DNA of 64,000 nucleotides from Saxidomus purpurata (Eukaryota; Mollusca; Bivalvia; Venerida; Veneridae), in NCBI GenBank assembly GCA_022818135.1, contig JAFMSR010000017.1, positions 3,785,476 to 3,849,475 of the forward strand, read 5' to 3'. Made by a program: the position numbers and the translations under genes. Of the stretch, positions 56,501 through 63,639 are shown in pieces. Position 1 is the first letter of the stretch; every line of letters begins with the position of its first letter. The notes below the pieces were generated by a model. It searched no databases. It had not been told where the DNA came from and saw nothing but the letters and a program-made list of their open reading frames with translations.

Positions 56501-57957
56501 CTGTATTGATTTCAAATATGAAAATATGCAAAATATATACAAAACAAGCTATAAGCAATGCAAGCACATTACAGTGTATCAAGAGTCGAAATACTGATTT
56601 CTAAGTGCTTATTTAGTAATATGATTCATTACTCTTATGCTTAAATTAATAAGCCTTCGTTCGTTTTGACTCTTTACACTACGAACATATTGCTGTTCCA
56701 CTATCATTATGAGTCACTTTTTCATTCCAAGGAAATGTCCTATACCAAGAATCATTCATACATTTCTATCTTTTTTCACTGATTTTCAGATTCGACGGTC
56801 ACATCAACTTTGTCCAAAGTAATTTGCGGCAAAATTATTCCACATGTACACACTATTATTTTATGCCATCGATCTAGTCTAAGTTTTTTGAAACTGTGTA
56901 AAATGCTGAAACGCCGATCGTATATATCGCAAAATGTTTCCATTGTTGAAACAATATTAAAAATTGAGCAATGATTATGTCTCTTAAATTTGTAACGGTT
57001 CCGAAAAACAACGGTTATCAATGTGCAAACACGTTAATTCTCGGTCACTCCTCTACAAACACGTGACTAACTTACAACACGATTTAATCCAATTATCACA
57101 ATTAAAATATTCGGCCTTTCTCTTACAAAGGCATAAAATGATGATCCGTTAATTTAATTATACATTGTCGCATGTCTACATAAACTCAGTAACACACAAC
57201 CTAACACCTGTCAATCAAATTTTGGAAAACGCCACGCATGTTTATTGGTTTAATGCGTGAAACGGGTACACAGATTTTCCTTTCATCAGCTGTCAAATTG
57301 TGTCGTGTATATTGTCATGAATCTGGGACACGGGTTTTACGGAAATTGTATGCGTCCCGTGGAATCAATGTCAGATTTTTTAGCAAACCTTTGGGAAAAG
57401 TATGCGTACAAATACGCGGATTTAAGCGTTTCCGAGAACCCTGTTAACAATCTTGATTCTACTACCCATGCTAACTGGAAGAACTATCTTGCAGCTATCT
57501 TATCTTTTATCAAAACCCAGCATGCACCCTGTCTGCCCATAATGTGCGGCAGTATGACAAGATAGAAACAGAAAGGCTGTGGGAAGCAGCCCATTTCACT
57601 ACAAATGACTTGCTGACTGACCAGTACAAAGTTTTTAAACTAAATACTAAACCTTTCTTTTTATTCACTTGATCTTTATCTTTTAAATTATGATAGAACC
57701 AAACCCGCAAGCTTCTCCCCTCAAAAGGTCTGGCTCTCTTTGCGCAGTTCAAGTTTACCCCACCCACATCAAAATTAAGAAACTTTTCGTTCGTTACTCA
57801 AATTTGACAAAATCATTCGTCTTTTGGGTTGCATTTAAAGGAATGAGTTTACTTTAAACTTTCTTTTCTGGTGCCTTACCTTTCCTTTATCTTGATACTT
57901 CGCACAAAATGCTGTTGAAACTAATGCCAACGTAACAAAAATCTGCCAGGCAGCCAT
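32398..57957 (-). CDS. TM9SF1: Transmembrane 9 superfamily member 1 (nonaspanin), complete, 14 exons
   Basis: Nonaspanins are nine-pass membrane proteins of the Golgi and endosomes; the human member is linked to autophagy and vesicle traffic. All 14 exons have AG/GT borders and compatible phases, joining to 1,755 nt (584 residues; human TM9SF1 is about 606). Layout: signal peptide (1-19), lumenal domain (to about residue 216), first membrane helix (about 220-240), acidic cytosolic loop (241-290), then eight helices. The ending [12 protein letters not shown] is almost identical to human TM9SF1 and differs from other family members. The last three residues, KMD, fit the KXD/E COPI-binding retention motif. 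Start codon: ATG at 57955-57957 in good context (AAAATGG) just before the signal peptide. Confidence 0.96.
32915..33120 (+). repeat. Dispersed repeat, copy B (partner at 17011-17400)
   Basis: Lies in the intron between TM9SF1 exons 14 and 13. Matches the reverse complement of 17160-17365 (see that entry) and keeps a 73-codon + strand ORF at 32914-33135. That ORF has no known domain. Confidence 0.65.
33189..33380 (-). CDS. TM9SF1: TM9SF1 exon 13
   Basis: 192 nt. Encodes [20 protein letters not shown], a helix, and [11 protein letters not shown], the hallmark DYRWWWRS motif. The 95-codon + strand ORF over it is a shadow. Confidence 0.96.
33660..33842 (+). mobile_element. Helitron/pearl-like fragment with GACA tract and hairpin
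   Basis: Contains AGACCTTGACCCTGAA (a core-like motif), then CCAAGTTTTATGAAAATCC, a (GACA)n tract at about 33782-33798, and a hairpin TCTCC (33818-33822) / GGAGA (33834-33838). At most one core unit is left. Confidence 0.5.
34137..34299 (-). CDS. TM9SF1: TM9SF1 exon 12
   Basis: 163 nt. Encodes [28 protein letters not shown] and MVGGFLPF. The PCRTKxIxREIP loop is diagnostic of the family. Confidence 0.96.
34505..34565 (-). mobile_element. Possible SINE head fragment
   Basis: Minus-strand B-box-like GGGTTCAAGCC preceded by CATTGACTGAGAGTCAC. No body recognised, so this is tentative. Confidence 0.3.
34915..35025 (-). CDS. TM9SF1: TM9SF1 exon 11
   Basis: 111 nt. Encodes [14 protein letters not shown], then [16 protein letters not shown], two adjacent helices. 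The donor is the weaker G|GTTAGT, but frame and homology fix it. Confidence 0.94.
35549..35641 (-). CDS. TM9SF1: TM9SF1 exon 10
   Basis: 93 nt. Encodes [19 protein letters not shown] and VWNINLTS, matching the human ISGYVSSHFYRQIGG segment. Confidence 0.95.
35735..36305 (+). mobile_element. Tandem-core element, 170-bp unit
   Basis: In the intron between TM9SF1 exons 10 and 9. GACCTTGACCTTTGAGATAG starts at 36071 and 36241, and a decayed version sits near 35902, giving a 170-bp period. GTGCTGAACATTTGTGCCAA is shared by the two better units. The left edge reads AGCTGTCCCTCACAAGTGAC. Confidence 0.7.
36421..36465 (+). repeat. G-rich low-complexity tract
   Basis: About 45 bp made of runs of 3-9 G separated by one or two bases, able in principle to form a G-quadruplex. 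It creates the start of a spurious ORF. Confidence 0.8.
37061..37186 (-). CDS. TM9SF1: TM9SF1 exon 9: second membrane helix
   Basis: 126 nt. Encodes [20 protein letters not shown] and [12 protein letters not shown]. Donor GCGT|GTAAGT; using the GT two bases earlier would break the frame. Confidence 0.95.
37281..37490. repeat. Poly-G run and long pyrimidine-rich tract inside a short intron
   Basis: A 15-G run at 37282-37296, then about 180 bp dominated by C and T (37310-37490). Both lie in the 462-bp intron between TM9SF1 exons 9 and 8, so the pre-mRNA (minus strand) has a long purine-rich tract. Confidence 0.75.
37649..37796 (-). CDS. TM9SF1: TM9SF1 exon 8: cytosolic loop
   Basis: 148 nt. 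Encodes [16 protein letters not shown], an Asp/Glu-rich run, and [15 protein letters not shown], the conserved GWKxxHxDVFRxP motif of the family. Confidence 0.96.
37885..37950 (-). mobile_element. Possible SINE head fragment
   Basis: Minus-strand B-box-like GTGTTCGAATCCCAGG preceded by GCCTGAAAGTATGGACAG. No matching body seen; weak. Confidence 0.3.
38134..38225. repeat. 34-bp tandem repeat, 2.6 copies
   Basis: GCCTGAAATAGATAGCATTC begins at 38135 and 38169, with a changed third copy at 38203. The first two units are identical, pointing to a recent duplication. Confidence 0.85.
39655..40572. mobile_element. Tandem-core element with palindromic end and terminal hairpin
   Basis: In the intron between TM9SF1 exons 8 and 7. 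The left end, AGAGGGCCATGATGGCC then GCTCACCTGAGTGAC, is the reverse complement of the right end of the 17636-19975 cluster, so the termini are related. Core units of roughly 115-140 bp carry AAAAGTTTCATGAAGAT and AATGAAAAATGCAGCCTCTA. The right end has (GACA)n at about 40504-40517 and a hairpin GAGCAC (40557-40562) / GTGCTC (40566-40571). Core sequence is unlike the other arrays. Confidence 0.75.
40872..41115. mobile_element. MITE, 244 bp, TA target duplication, inner palindrome
   Basis: Flanked by TA (40870-40871 and 41116-41117). Ends CAGTTAAACCTGTCAG and, reversed, CAGTCAAACCTGACTT are imperfect inverted repeats. An inner inverted repeat at 40936-40961 and 40990-41015 matches at 25 of 26 positions. 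No ORF. Consistent with the Tc1/mariner/pogo group. Ends 46 bp from TM9SF1 exon 7. Confidence 0.8.
41162..41233 (-). CDS. TM9SF1: TM9SF1 exon 7: first membrane helix
   Basis: 24 codons, phase 0 on both sides. Encodes [16 protein letters not shown] and the rest of one hydrophobic helix. Two TA-flanked MITEs lie 46 bp from its donor side and 56 bp from its acceptor side. Confidence 0.95.
41290..42171. mobile_element. pogo-like MITE, 882 bp, perfect 23-bp TIRs
   Basis: TA at 41288-41289 and 42172-42173. The first 23 bp, beginning CAGTAGAAACTCACTAAACC, are a perfect inverted match to the last 23 bp. Subterminal repeats CCGGTTTAGTGAGG occur at both ends. Internal ORFs (for example 41757-41963, minus) show no transposase motif, so it is non-autonomous. 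Starts 56 bp from TM9SF1 exon 7. Confidence 0.88.
42411..43168. mobile_element. TIR DNA transposon remnant, CAGTGATTTTTTT ends
   Basis: The left end CAGTGATTTTTTTTGCG and the reversed right end CAGTGATTTTTTTACTT are inverted repeats, followed inward on the right by TTTTTGCCAACAGCCCATGCC-like sequence. TTACT is directly repeated at 42406-42410 and 43169-43173. End sequence suggests the hAT group, but hAT target duplications are 8 bp, so family is open. Internal TTCCCAATTTTGAGG-type motifs repeat; no intact transposase. Confidence 0.6.
43312..43375 (-). CDS. TM9SF1: TM9SF1 exon 6
   Basis: 64 nt. Encodes a charged spacer, then NSFFPKTLE, equivalent to the human GGFFPRTLE just before the first membrane helix. 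Confidence 0.93.
43712..43940 (-). CDS. TM9SF1: TM9SF1 exon 5
   Basis: 229 nt. Contains [16 protein letters not shown] and [10 protein letters not shown] from the end of the lumenal domain. The longest exon of the gene; it ends after two bases of a Ser codon. Confidence 0.96.
44840..45480 (+). mobile_element. Tandem-core element, about 135-bp unit, GACG tract and hairpin
   Basis: In the intron between TM9SF1 exons 5 and 4. Core markers: GACCTTGAGCTAGGGACG (45061), GACCTTGACCTTTGGCTGG (45190) and GACCTTCACCTTTGAGTAGG (45329). The right end has GACGGACGGAC (about 45437-45447) and a hairpin GGTGG (45451-45455) / CCACC (45461-45465). Units differ by many single-base deletions. The ORF at 45082-45348 reads through the repeat. 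Confidence 0.65.
45481..47980. other. TM9SF1 intron sequence, little recognised
   Basis: Apart from exon 4 (46383-46487) I see no exon or repeat family here. ORFs at 46972-47160 and 47280-47519 are AT-rich with no domain. Confidence 0.4.
46383..46487 (-). CDS. TM9SF1: TM9SF1 exon 4
   Basis: 105 nt after a 6.9-kb intron. Encodes [17 protein letters not shown], matching the human QLRQAIEELYYFEFVV segment. The acceptor after TTTCAG is the one that keeps frame; a second AG two bases on does not. Confidence 0.95.
47985..48560. repeat. Foldback repeat with GGCCAATA flanking motifs
   Basis: The arms 48347-48389 and 48420-48462 (43 bp each) pair at about 38 positions around a 30-nt spacer. Weaker pairing continues outward for 20-30 bp. 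GGCCAATA-type motifs surround it at about 47990, 48008, 48027, 48069, 48505 and 48539, all in the same orientation. No ORF of note; possibly a MITE, but no target duplication was identified. Confidence 0.7.
48561..50055. other. TM9SF1 intron 3, nothing recognised
   Basis: AT-rich, with no exon-like ORF. A CCAAGGTCATAGGTCAAC motif near 49120 resembles half-sites in the tandem-core elements but has no array around it. Confidence 0.4.
50060..50155 (+). mobile_element. tRNA-like SINE head
   Basis: GTTGCAGTGGCCAAGTGGTA (A-box region) and GGTTCAAATCCTGGC (B box) near 50129. No known tail follows, so it is a fragment or a tRNA-derived pseudogene. Confidence 0.5.
51610..51830 (+). repeat. Dispersed repeat, copy 3 (diverged)
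   Basis: Has CCTGCTGAATTTCTTACC, GGACTTGTCCATTTTTC, TTTAAAAGGGGGAGCAG and GCTGATCATTATCTGCACTG, in the same relative order as copy 2 at 26296-26480. It accounts for part of the ORF at 51360-51731. Confidence 0.5.
52795..52835 (+). repeat. GACA tetranucleotide tract
   Basis: Interrupted ACAGACAGACAGGCTGACAG followed by ACAGACAT. It may be the tail of a decayed tandem-core element, but no array is visible just upstream. Confidence 0.7.
53434..53515 (-). CDS. TM9SF1: TM9SF1 exon 3
   Basis: 27 codons plus 1 nt. Encodes [16 protein letters not shown], conserved in TM9SF1. Donor C|GTAAGT. Confidence 0.95.
54026..54115 (-). CDS. TM9SF1: TM9SF1 exon 2
   Basis: 30 codons in phase 0 after a 3.8-kb intron. 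Encodes [19 protein letters not shown] and then VCRPEK, the family's NKVGPYxNPQETYxY signature. Confidence 0.96.
54594..54936. mobile_element. TTAA-flanked MITE, 343 bp, interrupted by a 25-G run
   Basis: TTAA at 54590-54593 and 54937-54940. The end AGCGACTGCACTCCA and the reversed right end AGCGACTGCCTCCAAA form inverted repeats. TTAA specificity points to piggyBac or Kolobok type mobilisation. A pure G run occupies 54659-54683. Lies in TM9SF1 intron 1. Confidence 0.75.
54950..56770. other. TM9SF1 intron 1, little recognised
   Basis: Several short ORFs on both strands without domains. A small tandem motif around GTACATGTATATA repeats near 55729 and 55759. Confidence 0.4.
56776..57021 (-). 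pseudogene. Probable Harbinger/PIF transposase C-terminal remnant
   Basis: The 81-codon ORF contains [20 protein letters not shown], then a stretch ending [12 protein letters not shown]. This follows the pattern at the C-terminus of DDE_Tnp_4 (Harbinger/HARBI1) nucleases: a catalytic Glu, Phe two residues later, a basic residue then Phe/Trp, Leu, and a hydrophobic strand ending in Cys-x-(I/V)L. The rest of the transposase is absent. Call is by pattern, not by search. Confidence 0.35.
57880..57957 (-). CDS. TM9SF1: TM9SF1 exon 1: signal peptide
   Basis: 26 codons, donor AAG|GTAAGG. Hydrophobic leader [18 protein letters not shown], then AKYQDKGK, the start of the mature lumenal domain. Confidence 0.92.
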
Positions 57958-58640
57958 TTTTGTTGTTGTCTAATAATCTCTACGGCAAAATCTAAACTTT
58001 TATAGATGTGCGTTAAAGTTTAAATTAACTAATTCAACCTCATCAAACAATTACAGTTTAATTGTTATTTTTGAATTCGATCATAAATGAGAGAGATTGT
58101 GTATGCTTGAAATTGAAGTTATTTAGAGATTTGGGAAATCCAAAAACGGATTTCTCTTTTCCGGTAAAACGTATAACCTTACGCCGCGCTATGACAATCA
58201 AAGTTCAAATAAATTTAAGGTGCAATTATTTATATTTGACGTTATTCATGTATAAAAATTGAAATAATTTGTATTGGGAAACTTTTTATCATACGCTGTC
58301 TTTAAATAATCAAATAGTTTGCAGCAATATAGTCCCGGCGTTTGAGTACTATAGTTGTATGTTGTTAGGCCCCTATTCCAATTTTCTGGGAGGAAAAATG
58401 AACATCTGTAGCCATGCCGAGAGAAGCGTTGTTTTCAGGTAGTTTTAACAACACGTCCAGAAAAAGAGCGGTTAAATAAACTAGAAGTCATTCCAAAGGT
58501 GACAGAACTTCAAACAATTCCAGAGTGACAGCTGACAGGCGTGAAGTCCGTTGCATTGTGCAGCAGCAGCAGCAGGCAGAGTGGGTCATGCATTTATAGG
58601 TCTATTTGAAACATTTCTTGAGACAAATGTTTGTGACAAA
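57958..58640. promoter_or_regulatory. Putative bidirectional promoter between TM9SF1 and an unidentified gene
   Basis: 683 bp separates the TM9SF1 start codon (minus) from the candidate start codon at 58641 (plus). A CCAAT motif lies at 58378-58382; no TATA box was picked out. Two small upstream ORFs precede 58641 (ATG at about 58588 and 58627), both ending early. The promoter role is inferred from gene orientation. Confidence 0.45.
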
Positions 58641-58727
58641 ATGGATTTTCACGCAGCCGTAGAAACATTTGCAGACACATGGGTAGTTGCGAACACTCCA
58701 ACATCTTACCTTACTACAGACAGACAG
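58641..58727 (+). CDS. Candidate first coding exon of an unidentified gene
   Basis: ATG in good context (ACAAAATGG) is the first in-frame ATG. It opens 29 codons, MDFHAAVETFADTWVVANTP and nine more, ending CAG|GTAAAT, a good splice donor in phase 0. The peptide is amphipathic and looks like real coding sequence, but I do not recognise the family. Head-to-head with TM9SF1. Downstream exons were not identified in the remaining 5 kb. Confidence 0.45.
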
Positions 58728-59239
58728 GTAAATTCTGATTGAAATAAAGCCTAGTCTATAAATCTCAAGAAACTTTGTCAATAAATCATAAACATTTGGC
58801 ATTTCTCGGCTTCACCGTGACATCATACTGGCCAGTTAACCAATCCCATTTTTGATCACGTTAATTTCTGCATTCAGAAAACTTTAAAAACTCTTGTCTT
58901 TTACTGTAAACTCATAATTATATAGTCTCAATAATTCGGCTTCAAACGCAGACCCATTTTACATACGGACATTTTATAGTTATCAGCGCTTTTATATAGT
59001 TATTTGCACTTTTAGTTATCGGAGGCACTAACAAAGTTTGCTATCTATTCGTATGCTCCGACCTGATGTAAACATCACACACACACAGAGCATGCGCGGG
59101 CGTTTAACCCAACCCATATGTTCCAATTAATTTGTTACGTTTTTGAATCAGTATTACGTTTTTAATCCCGTTCTCACTATACATAATAGAAGTGTGAGTA
59201 TAAATGAATATGTTCACAGTAAAAAAATAAATATTTCCT

Positions 59240-59310
59240 ACTCCGGCGGAGTTTCGATCTCTGATCATCCGCGTGTCAAGCGGGAATACATGGCACTGCA
59301 CTACCGAGGC
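59240..59310 (-). tRNA. tRNA-Val-like sequence, anticodon GAC (possible pseudogene)
   Basis: 71 nt on the minus strand fold as a cloverleaf. The acceptor arm pairs in 6 of 7 positions (wobbles counted). The D stem GTGC/GTAT pairs with wobbles, the anticodon stem CCCGC/GCGGA has one mismatch around loop TTGACAC, and the T stem CAGAG/CTCCG pairs in 4 of 5. The T loop is ATCGAAA instead of TTCGAAA. Sequence around it (GTAGTG, ACACGCG, TCGAAAC) resembles animal tRNA-Val. A T7 run about 15 nt downstream could be a Pol III terminator. The mismatches, and the rarity of GAC in eukaryotic tRNA-Val, make a pseudogene more likely. Confidence 0.4.
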
Positions 59311-59314
59311 TTTA

Positions 59315-61300
59315 TTTGATAGAGCGTATAACTTCGTTTATCACCAATACAGACGTTTGTTTCGGAATGGCGGTACAAATTTATGTAAACAAACCAATTT
59401 AACTTCCCAGACACTTTTAATAAGAAATGGACACATTATAAACTTGGTAGTTTCGTAAAGTATATTCAAATATCTATTGGAAAAAAATTGTCTGCATGTT
59501 CAAAAAAATTTCAAAGTTGATTTAAAAGGCTATCTTCAGCCGCTACCCGGCGACAGAATCTCGGTCGTTCCGATGAATACCTGAACTTTATAACGCTTGT
59601 AAACTATCAATCATCGGTCAATTTTTATCATATTTCTTTTATTTTATTTATCATTCAATATGCAATCAAAAACCATCAAGTTTTCTTACATGGAAGAAAA
59701 CTGTTAAACGTGGCGAGCTTTGTAAACGGACATGTGTTGATTTTCAGCGCACAATAGCACGCTTACCGTAATTCTAATATGGCTGTTCATTAGCATAATT
59801 TATTCATAAACGCAGCAGCATAGAACTTTGTTAGTGGAAGGCTGGATAGAGCGTAGCAAAAAAAAAAATGATATTCACTCCTTGAGTACAATTATTTGGA
59901 CTAACTCATATATGCAAGTTTAAATTTATTTCAGACGAAACTAAAAGCTTTTAACAACATAGAATTAATATAAATTAAATTCTATGATTATAAGTTAATG
60001 GAAGGCATTTGTCTATTCAGTTTTCTTCGAAAATTTTGTACATTTTATAATTTGTAACGGCCGTGAAGGGTTTTTATAAAAAGTCTCTTGTGAATATGGG
60101 AATACTAATTATACAGAGAATGGAAATCTCTACATAAATGAAGAGCAAATACTTTCTACATCATTTATTTAATGAAATCTGTACAAAAATATACTAAACA
60201 TCCCCAGCGGCTACAAAGTACAAAAATGTACTTGTAAACCTACATAATAAAAAGAAAAGAAAATGGAAGTTGTACCCTCTTTGACGACAGTTTGACTCCC
60301 CCGCTCGAAGGCGGAATGGTCAGATATATAGGAACATATTCCCGCCACGGAACTTAAAGACCAATCAGAAAGACGTAACGCTGAAGTTGGCTGGTGCGCA
60401 AACCAATCAAATACAACCACGCAAATCACAAAAGTGAAATAATAAGTATGTGGACAATTTGACAAATACGTGAAATGCACGTAACGTGTACGGACAACTT
60501 GTAAATATACAGAGTGGGTAAGAGGCCTGTTACAATTAAATATGCAGAAACCCGAGGAATCACCCTTTCCAGAATATAAATAACTTCATCAGTACCAGGA
60601 TGTGCGAAGCCTAGAATACTTGCATACTGATAAAGCATCTGTGTTCACAAGTGATTGTAACATCAAATTCTAGGAATCAAAATTTCCTTACAAGACTCGA
60701 GAATCTTTATTTAAAGTTGGTGATGCAGAAAGTAGGTAACATTAGCTCGAAGCTATTTACCAACTAAAACAAAGACAATGTAACAAATGTAACAAAACAG
60801 TCTCTTATGTACATGTAAGCGAGAGTAAATATCATATATGAGTAGCAGTATAAATCATAAGACAAACTGGATCAGCATATAAGGCAGAATGCATAAAATA
60901 TAAGACAAACTCATAAGTGAACAATAACATAAGACAAGAGTTTCATTCATTGAAAGGACAACACATTAAAACACATTTATAAGTATTATAAATGAGAATC
61001 TAAGAACCTAGATCTCAAAAAAGTAGGACATTAAATTTTAGTAAAAGGAAATAACAGCACAAACATCTGGATAAGTACAAAACAACATTGTTGCACACTG
61101 AGAAATAGTTGGGTATGAGCAAAGGCCTGAAAACAGCCAAACTGCCATTAGAAAAGAGATTAAGAAACTGAGAGCAATATGAGCACAAAAGTGTAACACC
61201 TTTAGAAGAAAAACACCAAAAATACACTTATCCCTGCAAATCAAATTTGTGAAGAACTAATCAGCAGCATTCTCATAGGTAGTATTATTGCTATTTTATC
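59315..61300. other. Non-coding stretch, nothing recognised
   Basis: Several ORFs under 90 codons on the minus strand (for example 60211-60638), with no domain. Possible first intron of the gene starting at 58641. Confidence 0.4.
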
Positions 61301-61311
61301 GTAAAACGTAG

Positions 61312-61460
61312 CACATATTACACAGTATGCCTATGGACACATAAAACTAACTACATAAGCACAGCACACAAATAAAACAGAGCACAAATTACACAGTATG
61401 CCTATGGACACATAAAACTAACTTCATAAGCACAGCACACAAATAAAACAGAGCACAAAT
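61312..61460. repeat. Tandem duplication, about 71-bp unit, two copies
   Basis: ATTACACAGTATGCCTATGG followed by ACACATAAAACTAACT and ATAAGCACAGCACACAAATA occurs twice, with one base changed (CTACATAAG versus CTTCATAAG). Confidence 0.85.
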
Positions 61461-62039
61461 AATTAAATCTGCAACTGCAACAAAATCTTAAAAGTTTGAA
61501 GACAAAATACGGATTACACATAAACACACTCACTGACACATACTAAGCACATCTAAAGCTTCCGGATCAGCCTCCCAAATTGTTTGTGCATTGTACCGTA
61601 GTTCTCCACCAGTCTTATCTCATTTGGAAAGCTGCTCCAGACCTGTGCCATCTCACACTGGAACGATCACTTGCCATATGCCTCTGACTTAAAACCAGAT
61701 CTGAATTAATGAAGATTTTAACACTTTTGTGTGCAAAGTTTTAATTTAAACTTCATGCTATAGCATAAACACAAAGTTTATACTTTTTCCCAAATGAAAT
61801 ATATCTGATAATCAGATTGGTTACAGTTACTGATGTCAAGGGGAAGATAAAAATATATATGATTAAAAAAAATATTTTCAATAATTTAACAAAGAAAACA
61901 TAAAAATTGAGCTGTGTCAGAAATAAGAAATAGGTTATTATATTAACTTGTTATCATGTCTTTAGCATGACTTAATCTGAGTGCCATCTGTGCTGTTAAA
62001 ACACTGAAACAATCATTCTGAGCTACCAAGTCCTCAGTC

Positions 62040-62720
62040 AATTTATGTCTTTTGAACTCACCTGGCACAAAGTGCCAGGCTAAGCTATTAGGATTGTTCA
62101 CTGTCTGTTGTAAGTGTCTTCTGTTAACCATTTCCTTTAAACGACATCTCCTGTGAAACCACTAAGCCAGTGTTGATGACAATTGGCAGGGATGTCTCTA
62201 CCAAATTTGTTCAAAAAATCGTCTTCTTAAAAACTGGAAGGGCCAAAGCTTAGATATGTGGCGTTATCAGTTTAGTGGACCTTTACCAAGATTATTCAAA
62301 TCGTGACCCCCTTGGTCAAACTGACTCCACCCAGGGGGTCACTACATTTTACATTTTACATGTAGGAAGAACTTTAAACGTCTTCTCTAAAAAACCACAA
62401 GGCCTAGAGCTAATATATTTAGCATGTAGCATTGCTCTAGTGGACCTGTACCCAGATTGTTCAAACCATGACCTCGCCCGGGGGCTCACTGGTTAAAACA
62501 TTGATTTCTTTTTATAGGAAAAGTTAAAAGCTTCTTCTTTGAAACCACAAGGCCTCAAGCTTAGATACTTTGCATGTAGCATTGCGTAGTTGACTGCTAC
62601 TGAGAGTGTCTAAATCCTGAGCCCTTAGTCAAAATAGACCCCAGCCTAGGGGTCACTTGTTTTCACATATAGGCTGATATAGGGAAAACTTCAAAAACCG
62701 TCTTGTCTTAGCTTAACAAA
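62040..62720 (+). mobile_element. Copy of the 165-bp tandem-core family
   Basis: Starts with a hairpin-like CACCTGGC/GCCAGG pair (62061-62085), then TTTAAACGACATCTCCTGTG, followed by three diverged core units with CCACAAGGCCTAGAGC and GATTGTTCAAA. Same family and orientation as 17636-19975; the far end is missing. Confidence 0.7.
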
Positions 62721-62844
62721 CATATAAAATCTAGCAATGTTTGATATATGCTATAGTTATGTTGAATGTTTAGTATCTATTTAGGCTAATGAAGACACAT
62801 TCAATAGCTTCTTTAAGCTTCTGAAGATACTTAACAATTTTTAG

Positions 62845-63630
62845 CACACCTGAGCTACTGGCTCAGTGTGAGCTTTAAGGATCGATGAATGTCTGCCGTA
62901 AGTCCACAATTATTTTGTTTACCCTCGAGCATCCACATTTCTGAAGTGATCCGATGCAAAGCTGGTTATAATGTTAGCCATACTATTTAATTCAAGTTCG
63001 ATTATGGGATATATCTGACCAGTAGTTACAGAGTTATTACCCCTGATAGAGCAAACAGTGCTTAATTTAACCTTGTTGTCACATTGAAGCTATACTATTT
63101 GAGTAATCATTACTAAATGTGGATAGAATGTTTATGACCACAAGAACTTTATCAAGATCACTTAAAGATCAGATTAGGCATATACTTACAGAGTTATTGC
63201 CCCTGATGTTTATTTGACCTTGTTTGCACACTGCAGATAGAAAAAATATGATTGTATGGCTACTAGATCTTTTTTGAGTTTGATTATAGGCCAAATCAGA
63301 GTAAAAGTTGGGTCAACATGTGGGAAAACCTGCTCTCTTTAAGCTTGCTTACCTTCTGGAAGCCACAGTCTTTGTGCAATCACAACCAAACTTTGATGGA
63401 ATGTGTATGGCTACAAGATACCAGACACTTTAGGTTATAGGCCCACTCAGATCCAAAGTTGGGCCACGCCATTGGAAAACGTGCTATTTTTGTGTTTGCA
63501 TATTCTCTGGAACATTCACTCTTTATTTCTGAGGTTTCGGCTTTAAAAGCCTTTTCAAAATATTGTTGGTACCACATTTTCATGTTCATGAATCATCACA
63601 ACTTTAATAAAGGCTTTAGGGTGACCAATA
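62845..63630 (+). mobile_element. Related element head with different body
   Basis: Begins AGCACACCTGAGCTACTGG then CTCAGTGTGAGCT, the palindromic head type of the 165-bp family. The body instead repeats ACAGAGTTATTGCCCCTGAT (near 63029 and 63190) with AACTTTATCAAGATCA-like motifs. Possibly a sister family. Confidence 0.45.
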
Positions 63631-63639
63631 AGGATCACT

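Noticed and set aside
57257..57565. 102-codon + strand ORF in TM9SF1 intron 1, with [20 protein letters not shown]
   Set aside because: It looks somewhat protein-like, but a second ORF overlaps it in another frame, no family could be named and the splice context is weak. Left out as unsupported.
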